From Dermanyssus gallinae (Eukaryota; Arthropoda; Arachnida; Mesostigmata; Dermanyssidae), in the NCBI GenBank assembly GCA_003439945.1, contig QVRM01001266.1, positions 269,113 through 333,112 of the forward strand: a stretch of DNA of 64,000 bases, written 5' to 3'. Shown here in pieces: positions 30,326 to 40,666 of the stretch; position 1 is the stretch's first letter, and each line of letters begins with the position of its first letter. The notes under the pieces are model-generated. The model saw only the letters and a program-made list of their open reading frames with translations. It made no database searches and was not told the DNA's origin. The translations under genes were made by a program, and so were the position numbers.

Positions 30326-33218
30326 GGTGTTCCTATTTGTGTGTCCAAAACGCTAGGGTATGGTCAAACTCGGTGAAAAAATCATTTTGGCCAATGGAAA
30401 GGGGGAGCGGAAATGCCCCGTATAGGAGTGAGATAAAAAAAATTATTGTTTTTCTAGGGGGGGGGGCTGTTCCGACATACGTTTGCAAAATGCACGATTG
30501 TGAGAGCGCATTCTTCAATTGAAAAACCAAGCGCACCGGCGCATTCGGGAGAAAATTTTAACATTTTAGAAACTATACCTAACCTAAGCGAGCGCAATGA
30601 CTATTGTGATATTAAGAAGAGATTGCAAAATTATAATTTCACTTTTGCATGTTTAAACTTTAACGCCCAGGTTCTCAAAAAATTTCCATTACGCGTGCAA
30701 AACTAATACGTCCAGATGAACGTGCATTTCTAGTAAATCATTTTGGTACCAAATTGGTAGAGCTGGCGTCTGTAATTGCAGAGTAACTCAAATCTACCTA
30801 GGACCATATCGGGTGTGAGTGCACACATGCAGCTACTATGTTTGTTTTCTTTGTCAATCAAGTCTCTCGTCAAACGTGTAGAAGCTCAAACAAATACTTA
30901 TTTTACTTCAAATATTGCTCGATCGAATGCCCGCCAGCCAATAAGCACATTCGGAATCGATGGCAAAGCTCGCGTTGCACGCGTTCAAAGATTCCAGGCG
31001 TCTCCCGAATGGTTCCACCAGCAGTTACTATTCTGCCGATCAGATCCATAGGAGACTCAACGGGAGTTGCATAGACTAGATCCTTTAGGTGGCCTCAAAG
31101 AAAAAAGTCAAGACTGGACAGATCAAGCGATCGCGGCGACCAAGCTTGTGGACCGCCTCGGCCAATCCAGCGATTAGCAAACGTCTCATCCAGATAATTC
31201 CGTACCGAGAGGGCGTTGTGTGCTGGAGCACCATCGTGCTGGAACCACATATTCGATCGAACACTTTGTGGAATGTTTGCCAAATGTTCTCGCAGGGTTG
31301 TGCTCAGAAACAGGTTGTATGTTGGTCCATTCAATTTAGCTGGAAGTATATGAGGTCCGAAAAGATCGTTGCCCAAACTGCCAGCCCAGACATTCACGGA
31401 GAACCGATGCTGGTGTCTATGCGGGCGGGTCATATGCGGGTTCTCCGTAGACCACCAATGCGCATTGTGTGCGTTGAGCACACCATCTTTCGTGAAGGTC
31501 GCTTCGTCGATGAAAAGAACAAAAGCAGGAAATTCCACATCGGCCGCGGCTTGTTGCAGAAACCAGCGACAGTAATAAATCGCAAGGCTTGAACTCGCTG
31601 CTGCCGGTATAAGTGTAGCCCTGATTCATTTAGCACACTGTGAACAGTGGTACGAGTTACACTGACACTGCTAGCCACCTGCCTAATGCTTGCAGAAGGA
31701 CGTGCAATTACTTGCTCAACAATGTGGTCCTCCGAATTTGGGCTTCTCACTGTCCGCGGTCGTCCCGCTTCGTATTGACGGCCTTGAAATGATCCAGTTT
31801 CGCAGAGCAAACGATGGAGTCTCGAAAGCATTTTCCTGCCAGGTATCCGTCGATTTGGGAAATGCTCTGCGTAGAACCGATGTGCAAGACTTGCGTTACT
31901 GTCTGCTTTACCATACATAAAATGCATGTCAGCCTTCTTAGCATTTGTGAACCGGTCCAGCACAATACACGTGGCACAAGCGCCTGCACTTTGTAATAGA
32001 ACTAATTGGAGAATGTAGACTCAGCTAGGCGATTACGAGAGACTTACGAACGATGCCCGAAATCAAACGACGTACGTCTAGCGCGTAGCGCAACCGAGCG
32101 AAGAATGGATGTTAGGCCATGCTTCCTCGGCCTATTTATTCACTCAAGGAAAGCTGTAGCGCTCGTATAGTAACAATGTTAAACGATGGAATCGGATCTT
32201 CTCTTTTTCTCGGAAGACAAGATGCACGTCCGATGATGTGCTGGGTCGACTGTCGTGTAATTTTACAGAGTTATTTATGACGACGTTGATGTTCTGGCTG
32301 GTGACAGTACCTTAGTCGTCGAGGTGTACGTTTGATTGGATGCTCGGTCGACATCGACGGCGCCAGTAGTGAGCTGTTCTGTTGATACGTTGTGTATAAC
32401 TTCGTCACCGTATCGTAAATTGCCTGAGCATTTAGTGAGCCTCCGTGTTTTTGTTACTGGAGTGCAGGCATTGTCTATTTCCCACCATGGGTTTAGCTTG
32501 CTTTGTCTTTGCTCTAGAATCTAGTCGACGCTATGTATGCTCGCGCTGCTTAACGAAGGCTGCTATCACAGGTTGCAGACACACAGCTCAGTGTGCTTAT
32601 TGGCTGGCGGGCATTCGTTCGGGCAATATTTAAAGTAAAATAAACATTTGTTTGAGCTTCTACAGGTTTGACGAGTGACTTGATTGACAAAGAAAACAAA
32701 CATAGTAGCTGCATGTGTGCACTCACACCCGATATGGTCCTAGGTAGATTTGAGTTACTCTGCAATTACAGACGCCAGCTCTACTAATTTAGGTACCAAA
32801 ATGATTTACTAGAAATGCACGTTCGTCTGGACGTATTAGTTTTGCACGCGTAATGGAAAAATTTTGAGAACCTGGGCGTTAAAGTTAAAACATGCAAAAG
32901 TGCAATTATAATTTTGCAATCTCTTCTTAATATCACAATAGTAATTGCGCTCGCTTAGGTCAGGTATAGTTTTTAAAAAATGTAGAATTTTTCCGAATGG
33001 TGTGCTCGGTTTTGCAATTGAAGAATGCGTTCTCTCACAATCGTGCATTTTGCAAACGTATGTCGGAACAACCCCCCCCTAAAATAACAATTAAAGAAAA
33101 TTATCTCACTCCTATACGGAGCATTTCCGCTCCCCCTTTCCATTGGCAAAAATTATTTTCTCACCGAGTTTGACCATACCCTAGCGTTTTGGACACACCA
33201 ATAGGAACACCCTGTATA
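30322..33218 (-). mobile_element. Tc1/mariner-superfamily transposon with about 630-bp terminal inverted repeats
   Basis: The left end TACAGGGTGTTCCTATTTGT is inverted at the right end (ACCAATAGGAACACCCTGTA, ending about 33218). The inverted arms run about 30322-30951 and 32595-33218 and match along their length with scattered differences. The transposase lies between them on the minus strand. Between 32425 and 32600 a further block resembles the LTR-like sequence near 52260. The right end touches the mariner at 33219. TA at the ends fits TA target duplication of this superfamily. Confidence 0.8.
30950..31963 (-). pseudogene. DDE transposase with N-terminal DUF4817 helix-turn-helix domain
   Basis: The N-terminal frame (31430-31963) reads ADMHFMYGKADSNASLAHRF, then FPNRRIPGRKMLSRLHRLLC and ETGSF, the DUF4817 pattern, then PNSEDHIVEQVIARPSASIR. 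After a frameshift near 31540 the second frame (31095-31538) has FVLFIDEATFTKDG, MWFQHDGAPAH and SLDLSSLDFFL, supplying three acidic residues. I count 41 residues between the second and third Asp, a DD41D spacing. The expected Trp after FFL is a TGA stop, and the reading then continues as GHLKDLVYATPVESPM into the left arm. So the enzyme has one frameshift and one stop. It would have cut and pasted DNA ending TACAGGGTG. Confidence 0.8.
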
Positions 33219-34542
33219 TACGAGGTGTGTTCAAAAAGTATAGCGACTTTGGAATTTTCGCGGGTTACGTATATTCGAATTTCGATTTTTTGTGGCGTTA
33301 TGTTGGTACTCATGTCTCTCACTTATGCCGACAAGCTCGGCCATTTTGAATGTTCACTTAATTGTTGACAGCTGCTTTGCTTGCACGTGTTTTGGATCGT
33401 CTTCGATTTTTACCTATTCAAAAAAATGGATCAAAAAACCTGTATCAAATTTTGTGTGAAAAACGAAATTAAGTGCGCGGATGCATTCCGAATGTTGACT
33501 GTGGCATACGGAGAAGCTACCTTGGACCGAAGCAACGTTTATCGGTGGTACAAAATGTTCTCAGAAGGCCGAGAAGATGTGAACGACGAAGAGCGTGCCG
33601 GACGCCCGAGCACTTCAACAACAGACGAAAAAATTAATGAAGTGGAGAAAATGGTATTGGCCAATCGTCGAATCACCGTTAGAAAAGTTGCTGAGGACCT
33701 AAACATATCGATTGGCTCGTGCCATTCGATTTTTATCAATGATTTGGGCATGAGACGGGTCGCCGCGAAATTCGTACCAAAATTGCTCAATTGCGACCAA
33801 AAACAGCATCGCATGAACATTGCTAATGAGATGTTGGACTCTGTCCGCGACGACCCAAATTTGCTCCAGAGGGTCATAACTGGTGACGAATCGTGGGTTT
33901 ATGGTTATGACGTGGAAACCAAAGCTCAATCATCTCAATGGAAGCTGCCGCACGAACCAAGACCGAAAAAAGCGCGCCAAGTTCGGTCGAATGTGAAAGT
34001 TTTGCTGACAGTTTTCTTCGATTGCAGGGGCGTGGTGCATCATGAGTTCTTGCCACAGGGTAGAACGGTCAATAAGGAATATTACCTGCAAGTTATGCGC
34101 AATTTGCGCGAAGCAATCCGCCAGAAACGCCCGGATTTGTGGAAGAACAAAAATTGGCTTTTGCACCACGATAACGCCCCTGCTCACACATCGTTGCTTG
34201 TGCGCGAGTTTTTGGCCAAAAACAACACACTAATGATGCCGCAGCCACCGTATTCCCCAGATCTGGCCCCCTGTGACTTTTTCTTGTTCCCTAAACTGAA
34301 GAGGCCCATGAAAGGACGACGTTACGCTACGCTTGACGAGATAAAGACGGCATCGAAGGAGGAGCTGAACAAGATAAAAAAAATGGTTTTTTGAAGTGCT
34401 TCGAAGATTGGAAAAACCGTTGGCACAAGTGTATAATATCTCATGGGGATTACTCTGAAGGGGACAAAATAGATATTCATGAATAAATGAATAATTTTTG
34501 AAAAAACACAAAAGTCGCGATACTTTTTGAACACACCTCGTA
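33219..34542 (+). mobile_element. mariner transposon with TIRs and TA duplication
   Basis: TA (33219-33220) is followed by CGAGGTGTGTTCAAAAAGTA and on to GCGACTTT. The inverted match ends at 34540 before TA (34541-34542). The 30-bp ends differ at one base (A versus C at position 22). Length is about 1.32 kb, the usual mariner size. It sits exactly at the junction between the DUF4817 element and the foldback at 34541. The low TIR divergence and nearly intact ORF mark it as one of the youngest insertions in the window. Confidence 0.95.
33426..34394 (+). CDS. mariner transposase, frameshifted near the C-terminus
   Basis: From the ATG (MDQKTCIKFCVKNEIKC) there is a paired helix-turn-helix region (residues 1-110, with VYRWYKMFSEGRED, ERAGRPSTS and ITVRKVAEDLNIS). 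The catalytic part has VITGDESWVYGYD, LLHHDNAPAHTSLL and PPYSPDLAPCDFFLFP. Exactly 34 residues separate the last two Asp, the D34D spacing of mariner. The frame ends at TGA in 'aaaaaaatggttttttgaag'; the neighbouring frame continues with KCFEDWKNRWHKC to a TAA at 34484-34486, the usual mariner C-terminus. So one homopolymer frameshift, real or a sequencing error, removes about 30 residues. The upstream TTG at 33381 is not a likely start. It acts by cut-and-paste at TA. Confidence 0.92.
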   Translation: MDQKTCIKFCVKNEIKCADAFRMLTVAYGEATLDRSNVYRWYKMFSEGREDVNDEERAGRPSTSTTDEKINEVEKMVLANRRITVRKVAEDLNISIGSCHSIFINDLGMRRVAAKFVPKLLNCDQKQHRMNIANEMLDSVRDDPNLLQRVITGDESWVYGYDVETKAQSSQWKLPHEPRPKKARQVRSNVKVLLTVFFDCRGVVHHEFLPQGRTVNKEYYLQVMRNLREAIRQKRPDLWKNKNWLLHHDNAPAHTSLLVREFLAKNNTLMMPQPPYSPDLAPCDFFLFPKLKRPMKGRRYATLDEIKTASKEELNKIKKMVF

Positions 34543-35612
34543 TACAGGATATTACAGGAATATTTGATCAACGATATATGGAATTGTAGAGCTCGTTAAG
34601 GCAAATATTTTTTCCAATGGAACATGGTCTCTAAGAGGCCCTGTTTCGGAATGAGAGTTAAATTACTACAATTTGTGACATTGGTGTTTTTGCCCGACAT
34701 AGGAGCATAGAATGTGCTGTTGCGAGACAACCAGGTTTCCTAGACAGAAGCTAAACACACCGTGTTCGTGAGAAAATTCTGCTTCTTTCGAAGAACTCAT
34801 AAGGCCGGTCAGAAGATGCTACATGGTCGCTTAGAAGAGAATTCGCCAAACTGAAGTTATTTTATAAACCTTCACGCCCAATACCTCAAAATCATTACCT
34901 TACGACCACTTACAGCGCTCTAAACTAACATATTCAGATGTGCATTTCATGACGATCATTTTGGTACCAAACTTATGGCAATGCGAGCTGTGGTTGCGGA
35001 GTAATTACGATTTTTTGGTGGGATTTCCAGATTAAGTGCATGTAAAATGACGCGCTGCGGCTGTCGCGCGACACGTCGGCGGTAGTGAACGTCGCCACAC
35101 AGTCATTTTACATGCACTTAATCTGGACATCCCACCAAACAATCGTAATTACTCCGCAACCACAGCTCGCATTGCCATACGTTTGGTACCAACATGATCA
35201 TCATGAAATGCGCATTTGCCTGAATATGTTAGTTTAGAGCGCTGTAAGTGGTCGTAAGGTAATGATTTTGAAGTATTGGGCGTGAAGGTTAATAAAATAA
35301 CTTCATTTTAGCGAATTCCTCTTCTAAGCGACCATGTAGCGTCTTCTGACCGGCCTTATGAGTTCATCGAAAGAAGCAGAATTTTCTCACGAACACGGCG
35401 GTGTGTTTAGCTTCTGTCTAGGAAACCTGGTTGTCTCGCAACAGCACATTCTATGCTCCTATGTCGGGCAAAAACACCAATGTCACAAAATGTAGTAATT
35501 TAACTCTCATTCCGAAACAGGGCCTCTTAGAGACCATATTCCATTGGAAAAAATATTTGTCCTTAACGAGCTCTACAATTCCATATATCGTTGATCAAAT
35601 ATTCCTGTAATA
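34541..35612. mobile_element. Large foldback (palindromic) MITE, about 1.07 kb
   Basis: The left half (34550-35053, starting tattacaggaatatttgatc) is repeated in inverse on the right (about 35105-35612, ending gatcaaatattcctgtaata). A GC-rich loop of about 50 bp lies at the centre. No coding frame is present. Internal blocks (tggtaccaaa ... gcggagtaattac) resemble the inner ends of the DUF4817 element arms, suggesting descent from them. Confidence 0.85.
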
Positions 35613-35622
35613 CATAATAATA

Positions 35623-35627
<5 letters not shown>

Positions 35628-35660
<33 letters not shown>
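35628..35660. repeat. (TA)n microsatellite abutting a transposon end
   Basis: An alternating TA run directly continuing into TACAGGGTGTTCCGATTTGT. Confidence 0.9.
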
Positions 35661-35664
<4 letters not shown>

Positions 35665-36420
35665 GGTGTTCCGATTTGTGTGTCCAAAACGCTAGGGTAT
35701 GGTCAAACTCGGTGAGAAAATCAATCATTGCCAATGGGTGGAAGCCGGGAAAACGTTTTGTTTAGGAGTGAGGATGAAATTTATAAAAGCAGTTATTCTG
35801 TCTTTTTTCTCCTACATAGTTGTGCAAAATCTACGTTTGCGGGAGAAGTCAGCAGTCAGCGCACAAAGGAACCGATCATACCGGCGTGTTTGGCGGAAAA
35901 TTCTGCACAATAAAGTATACATTACTAGCTTGCGTAGCAAAAAGCGAATTGCCAGATTAAGGAAAGTCATAAAAAGTCAAAATGTTACGTTAACGCTTTT
36001 TTGTGCAACATCGTAATTTTTTCCATTACGACCAAAAATGCACGTCCAAAAGACTACTCTCAGGCAATAGCAGATTTAATGCCCACTACATTCGTACCAA
36101 AGTGATGGTGCTGCGTTACGTAGTTGCCAAGTGACTAAGCTTTTTCGACAGTCATATCGAAAGCGAAGGCATGCATACTTGCATAGGGTGTATGAGAAAG
36201 TTAGGTACATATTTTGAGGTTTGGTAGAACTCAGCAAGAGAATAATTTTTTCTAATGGAAAGAGGGGGCGAAAACGCCTTGGCAAAATGCTACGGTTCTG
36301 GACGTGAAAACTTCAACGTGAAACATAACAACTATGACTGTCGAAAAAGCTTAGTCACTTGGCAACTACATAACGCAGCACCATCACTTTGGTACGAATG
36401 TAGTGGGCATTAAATCTGCT
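35661..36420. mobile_element. Non-autonomous element with TACAGGGTG end and an internal palindrome
   Basis: The left end matches the DUF4817 element for about 60 bp (GTGTGTCCAAAACGCTAGGG, then tatggtcaaactcggtga). An 87-bp block at 36068-36155 (gcagatttaatgcccactac ... ) is inverted at 36334-36420. The right terminal motif is missing, so it is truncated or recombined. Confidence 0.65.
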
Positions 36421-36425
36421 ATATA

Positions 36426-36509
<84 letters not shown>
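36421..36509. repeat. (TA)n microsatellite
   Basis: Long alternating A/T run between the foldback cluster and protease exon 5. Confidence 0.9.
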
Positions 36510-36511
<2 letters not shown>

Positions 36512-36579
36512 CATATTTGGCCGCACTGGAGACACTTTTTCAGAGTAACCTGACCATTTGTTTATTTTTCATTTTCCAG

Positions 36580-36764
36580 TTTATGATAAAATCATCGTCG
36601 CAGGCTATGGCTACCTTGCAGAAGTCCGTCCTAATGAACGACCAGAAACAACGGACGTGTTGCTGTACACAACAGGAACTGTTCTGCCAGAGAATCTGTG
36701 TGATTATCTTAACGATATTAAAACGGAATTCTGTGTAAAAAAACCCGATACAGGCATTTGCAGA
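36580..36764 (+). CDS. Exon 5 of serine protease (GYG block to just before the catalytic Ser)
   Basis: After the acceptor cattttccag the frame reads VYDKIIVAGYGYLAE (first base from exon 4), corresponding to the GWG block of the family with Trp replaced by Tyr. It continues with TDVLLYTTGTVLPENLCDYL, KTEFCVKKPDTGICR. LCDYL and FCV supply the usual Cys pair around this loop. The donor gtacgt follows in phase 0, so exon 6 adds GDSG directly: TGICRGDSG. The position six residues before the Ser, which sets specificity, is Gly, so trypsin-like cleavage after Lys/Arg is not expected. Phases at both ends fit. Confidence 0.85.
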
Positions 36765-37560
36765 GTACGTATCGGTCGCTTATATCGCTAAATACCAATT
36801 AATTAATAATACAATTTGTGGCACACTTCGCACTAACATCATAGAAATTTGAATTGACCATTACGACTGACTGGGTCAAGTAGTGTCGTAGCTGGCAATG
36901 AAATGTTTCCAATGGCTTCTTAGACGCGCAACAAGCAGACCTAATTATGCCACCAGTGACCCCACTAGGCGGTCTTGGTTGATATGACGGTCTGTCGGTT
37001 ACCTACTTAATCAGTCAGGTTTTATGACGTTAATTGCCAACAAGTTGGCAATCTTCACTTTTCGTTTGAAATATGCACGTGTACGAGTATAGGAACAGCC
37101 ATCATTGGTGTCTAAGCAGTAATACAACAACATTAAGTATAATTAGATTAATAAAATATTTAAACCTCATAATTAACTCAGTACAAGTTTATGAACCATA
37201 TAATAATGTAAGTTTAAAACATTTCACTACGAGTCACGTATTCCCTCGTTTTTTAGCTGCAGGAGAAAACGTGGTTTAAAAACAACATTCCGTTTCGAAG
37301 CGCTAATTGTAGCTCGCTCCAAATGGTGGGCACCATGTAGGCCAAGGAGTGTCGAAGAAGGATGAGTCTGAACCCTTGCACCCTGAACTGTGATGACGGG
37401 CAATCCGATATAAATCAGAAAGGAGGTAAAGTACATTGGGGTCAAGCTAGACACGGGACTGATCGGATAGGCACACGTTAAATGGTCCTAGCCGAGATGC
37501 TGCCATGGGGCCTCCTAGTGCCTGAAAGAAATAAAATGTATTTAGATAAAGGTCTGGATC
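36765..37560. other. Intron sequence with no recognised feature
   Basis: No motif, repeat or convincing frame was seen. Confidence 0.5.
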
Positions 37561-37708
37561 TCACCTGGGCCAAGAGTGCCACAGTATCGGCTTGATACAA
37601 AAAACAGGCGCAGGTAAACCCGGTGTCACCACAGGGAGCTGGTCAACCAAGAGTCTGATGCCAGACCTTAGGGTGTGGTACGACCTGCCGACATGAAGAA
37701 CTTTTCTT

Positions 37709-37957
37709 TTGGACGACTCAGGTACTGACCGGACACGGCGAGGCCGGCCCATCAGGGAGATGGTCGCCCTTATGATGATTTTGGCGGAGGCGTGGAAGGA
37801 GGCGACAAACTTGTTCAACGCCGTTTTGACACTCAAGGCAGCCAAGGAAATGTCCAGGCGGGAAAGGCTTGAGCGGGACTCTCGGAAAAGTGGTCGAAAC
37901 GAGGAGCCGATGGAGGAGGAGCAGTCCCTCACAGGACAGTTTGCAAAATGGCAGTAA
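37709..37957 (+). other. Unassigned charged ORF, possibly retroelement ORF1 fragment
   Basis: The frame reads RTRRGRPIREMVALMMILAE, then EATNLFNAVLTLKAAKEMSR and many Arg/Glu residues, ending GQFAKWQ and a stop. The charged helical composition is seen in some retroelement ORF1 proteins, but nothing specific is present. The opposite frame (37561-38052) is a Ser/Arg/Leu-rich shadow. Confidence 0.25.
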
Positions 37958-38329
37958 CCTTCCATCCAACCGTAGGTAAACATTCGGGATGATAGAACAG
38001 AGCAAAGGAGAACGACGGAGACGCCTCCCCTACGGCTTCGAGGTAATGCCAAAGTAGTACTGAGCCTGGGTGGAGAGGAATCCGGGTTTAATTGGTATAT
38101 GAGTCGCCCAAGCTACATGTCACTCATATCCATCATGGATTCCCCAAACCCCCCAGATCAGAAAAAACAACTCTGAGCTGGTTTTTGTAGCGCTGCAACC
38201 GTACTGGAGTTAGGGCGAAGCCGAACGTACAATCTGAATAACTGCCATTGTTTTGCACATTAACTCCCATTGTTTTGCACATTATAAGCTCCAAAAGGTG
38301 TCCCCGAACCTCGCGCGGATCATGTCGAG

Positions 38330-38640
38330 GGTCGGTGGGGTGGCAAGAGGAGAAAATCTTGTGACGCATGTGCATCATCTTTTCCCAAAATCATTCATAA
38401 AAAAAGCTAGCATCGCTAACTTTAAACATGCTAGCTAATCAAGGTTGAGAAGCCCGAGTCTGCTGTACCACGGAGTCACAACCGCGCGATGAGAAAGAGC
38501 AATTATGGCTTTCATCGCGTCATTTTGAACGATCCTAAACGTGTCTAGGATAGTTGAGTACGTGGCGTTCCATAGAGTGATTCCGTAAATTATATTTGGC
38601 TCGAGAAGCGCTTTGTAATCACTTTAAACCAGAATGCACT
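38330..38640 (-). pseudogene. 3' RT-connection fragment of a LINE
   Basis: The minus-strand frame contains NIIYGITLWNATYSTILDTF, then IVQNDAMKAIIALSHRAVVT and WYSRLGLLNLD. This is the region after RT where many LINEs have Y-G-x-x-x-W ... Q-N-x-x-x-R-x-I ... L-x-L-L-x-L. It is close to a BEL element but on its own is only a short remnant. Confidence 0.5.
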
Positions 38641-38687
38641 TCTTACGGCCGCAAGCTCTCAATTGGCGTCTTACTTTTTATAGACTC

Positions 38688-38999
38688 TGTTGAGTTTCGG
38701 GGGAGCTTTTGTGTAAGCGAATTTAGTGGGTGGTTTCTATTTGTTATTTACGGTAGTGAACAAGCCGTTCTTGGCGGTTAGGCACAACGACTAGTAAGTC
38801 CGTTTATTTCATATATCACACAGCCGTAGCAGACGGCTGGCAGCGGGAGCAGCACGTTTGAGTCTCCGCCTCCCTCTCCTTACAGAGCATGATGTCAATG
38901 AGCGAAGCTACTGAGAGATTACGAGTTGTAGCCACCGCAACCGCAGTGTAGGTCGAACAGGCTCATAATATTTACACAATTTCAAAAGGTTTTCTGACA
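38688..38999 (-). repeat. 3' LTR of the BEL/Pao-like element
   Basis: 312 bp, plus-strand ends tgttgagtttcgg and ttttctgaca. It shares aagccgttcttggcggttag and 'gtttatttcatatatcacac' with the other LTR. Confidence 0.85.
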
Positions 39000-39029
39000 G
39001 TCTACCTCATCCAGGTTGACAAGCCTGTT

Positions 39030-39538
39030 TCCATGGTAACTGGATTTCTGGTGACTGCATTAAAATATCAGTCTGTAGTCAGTTTGGATATAATCGTTTG
39101 AAACTCCTCGAACGTGATCGAGCTTCGGCCGAGAGTTTTTCGCAAGGGCCGACTTGACGGCCCAACTAAACGTTCGTAGAAGACATCATGCCATAGTTCT
39201 TTCGGACAAATTAACTCCCATTCGATACGGCGGTAGCGGAGAATGTCCTACACGGCGGGATTCTTGATAGACGTTAGTAATTTCTTTATGGCTGTCGATG
39301 CTTTGATGAACGATGTTCCGTTGTCGGTTATTGAGTGGCGACACCCTGGGTACTGACTCAGAAACCTCCTGATGGTGAGGAGTTCTAGTCTAGCGAGAGT
39401 GCGTCGGTCCTGACCGCGTGGAATGAGACGTAATTGTGCCATAACGAGTTGGCACTCACCGGCGCCATCGTGTGTGCACATCTGCAGATACGCTACTGCG
39501 GCGTAGGCAGCCTCGGGCGCATCTCCGAATAGATGCAA
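39030..39538 (-). pseudogene. RNase H to integrase remnant of the BEL/Pao-like element
   Basis: 39248-39538 begins MHLFGDAPEAAYAAVAYLQ and DRRTLARLELL (RNase H), then passes in frame to QYPGCRHSITDNGTSFIKAS (integrase core). The sequence normally lying between them is absent, so a deletion fused the two. Further left, a broken frame at about 39030-39245 has ERL/VKSALAKNSRPKLDHV-like integrase C-terminal sequence. Confidence 0.7.
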
Positions 39539-39594
39539 ATGGTACGTTACGTCGCATGTGCCCGTTGCGGAGCGGCGGCGAGGTATTTTAAACG

Positions 39595-40182
39595 TTAGCA
39601 GTGCAGCTCAATCTCGTTCGTCCACCTCGTAAACTGAGTCGCTATATCGGAGTCCACGGGCTGGTCCCACCGAAGATGTTTATTCCAAAGTTCCAAAATG
39701 ATCCGTTTTTTACGGACGACGAATGGGATCAGCCAACCACGTGGATCGAAAACAGAGGCTACAACAGGCGGCGTTGAATCAGAATCCACGAGCTTCAAAT
39801 GCCTCCGGATTGTCGACGCGAGGAAAGCATGCTCGAAGCGGCCCCCAGGTCACACGTTTTATCTGGAAGCATCTGACTTTCTCGTCGTGAGGTCCTCGCC
39901 AAAGAAACTGAAATAGACGACGATCGTGGTCAGGGAGATTTTTACTCGCATAAATACCTTAGTAATATGGGCAGAGGTTGCGACGCAATGAAGGCGCAAG
40001 TTGATTAAGAGCTTGACTAGGCCCGGGTTAAGTTTCGGTCCGACGAGGAAGTGGTGGGTTAGTGACGTACTTCCTGGCGCTGATGATGAACGGTCAAAGA
40101 CAATCCGGAACTTTGACGTAGTCCCCGATGTCGTTATCACCTTGTGATGAGGCATAAAGATAGTCGCGAAGAATAGTCGCAA
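39595..40182 (-). pseudogene. Reverse transcriptase remnant of the BEL/Pao-like element
   Basis: 39859-40182: FMPHHKVITTSGTTSKFRIV, FDRSSSAPGSTSLTHHFLVG and PKLNPGLVKLLINLRLHCVA, the first BEL RT blocks (P-H-H-x-V ... K-x-R-I-V-F-D ... L-N-x-x-L-x-x-G-P). 39595-39798: PPVVASVFDPRGWLIPFVVR, then LWNKHLRWDQPV, the following conserved block. The catalytic DD region between them is lost. Confidence 0.75.
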
Positions 40183-40477
40183 TTGTTATCAGTCCCAAGG
40201 TCAATGTCGAACAACTCCTCAGCAGATCCCTAGCGTACAAAGGCCATCACCTCATCGCCATATCGCTTGTATGGCTCAGGATCGCGGCGAAAGGATCGGT
40301 GTTTACTTTCCAGGCGAGCAAGAGCTGTGCTTTTGTTGTTCCATAGTTGCAATATGTTGTCTTTGCGTGTACTCTTTTCGATCGTAAGACACACTCTCTT
40401 CGAATTGGCGAACGGCGGCTGCGTCGTCAGATGAGAGGCTCGGTGTGCGGCCGCGCAGCAATGAGTGATGACGTTCG

Positions 40478-40666
40478 CTACATCAGCTTTAATGTTGGGC
40501 GACGCACCAATACTTTTGGTATCGATGATATCTTTTGAGTACTTAAGTGGGCAAACTCTTGGATGTTGAGGTTGGCATGATAAACTGGCTGGGCGTCTAG
40601 TAAGTGTTTGAGCGCGTCTGGGGCGACAAAAGTCAAACTACTTCCCAGATCCATCAAGGCGCGCAC
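40478..40666 (-). pseudogene. Aspartic protease-like remnant of the BEL/Pao-like element
   Basis: RALMDLGSSLTFVAPDALKH matches the pattern A-L-x-D-x-G-S-x-x-x-F of BEL proteases. Asp is kept in MDLGS. Only this segment is open. Confidence 0.65.

Noticed and set aside
31089..31592. 167-codon plus frame opposite the DUF4817 transposase
   Set aside because: It is the shadow of the transposase on the other strand, which carries the DDE motifs.
37561..38052. 163-codon minus frame
   Set aside because: Ser/Arg/Leu-rich without motif; the opposite strand frame is at least as plausible and neither is convincing.
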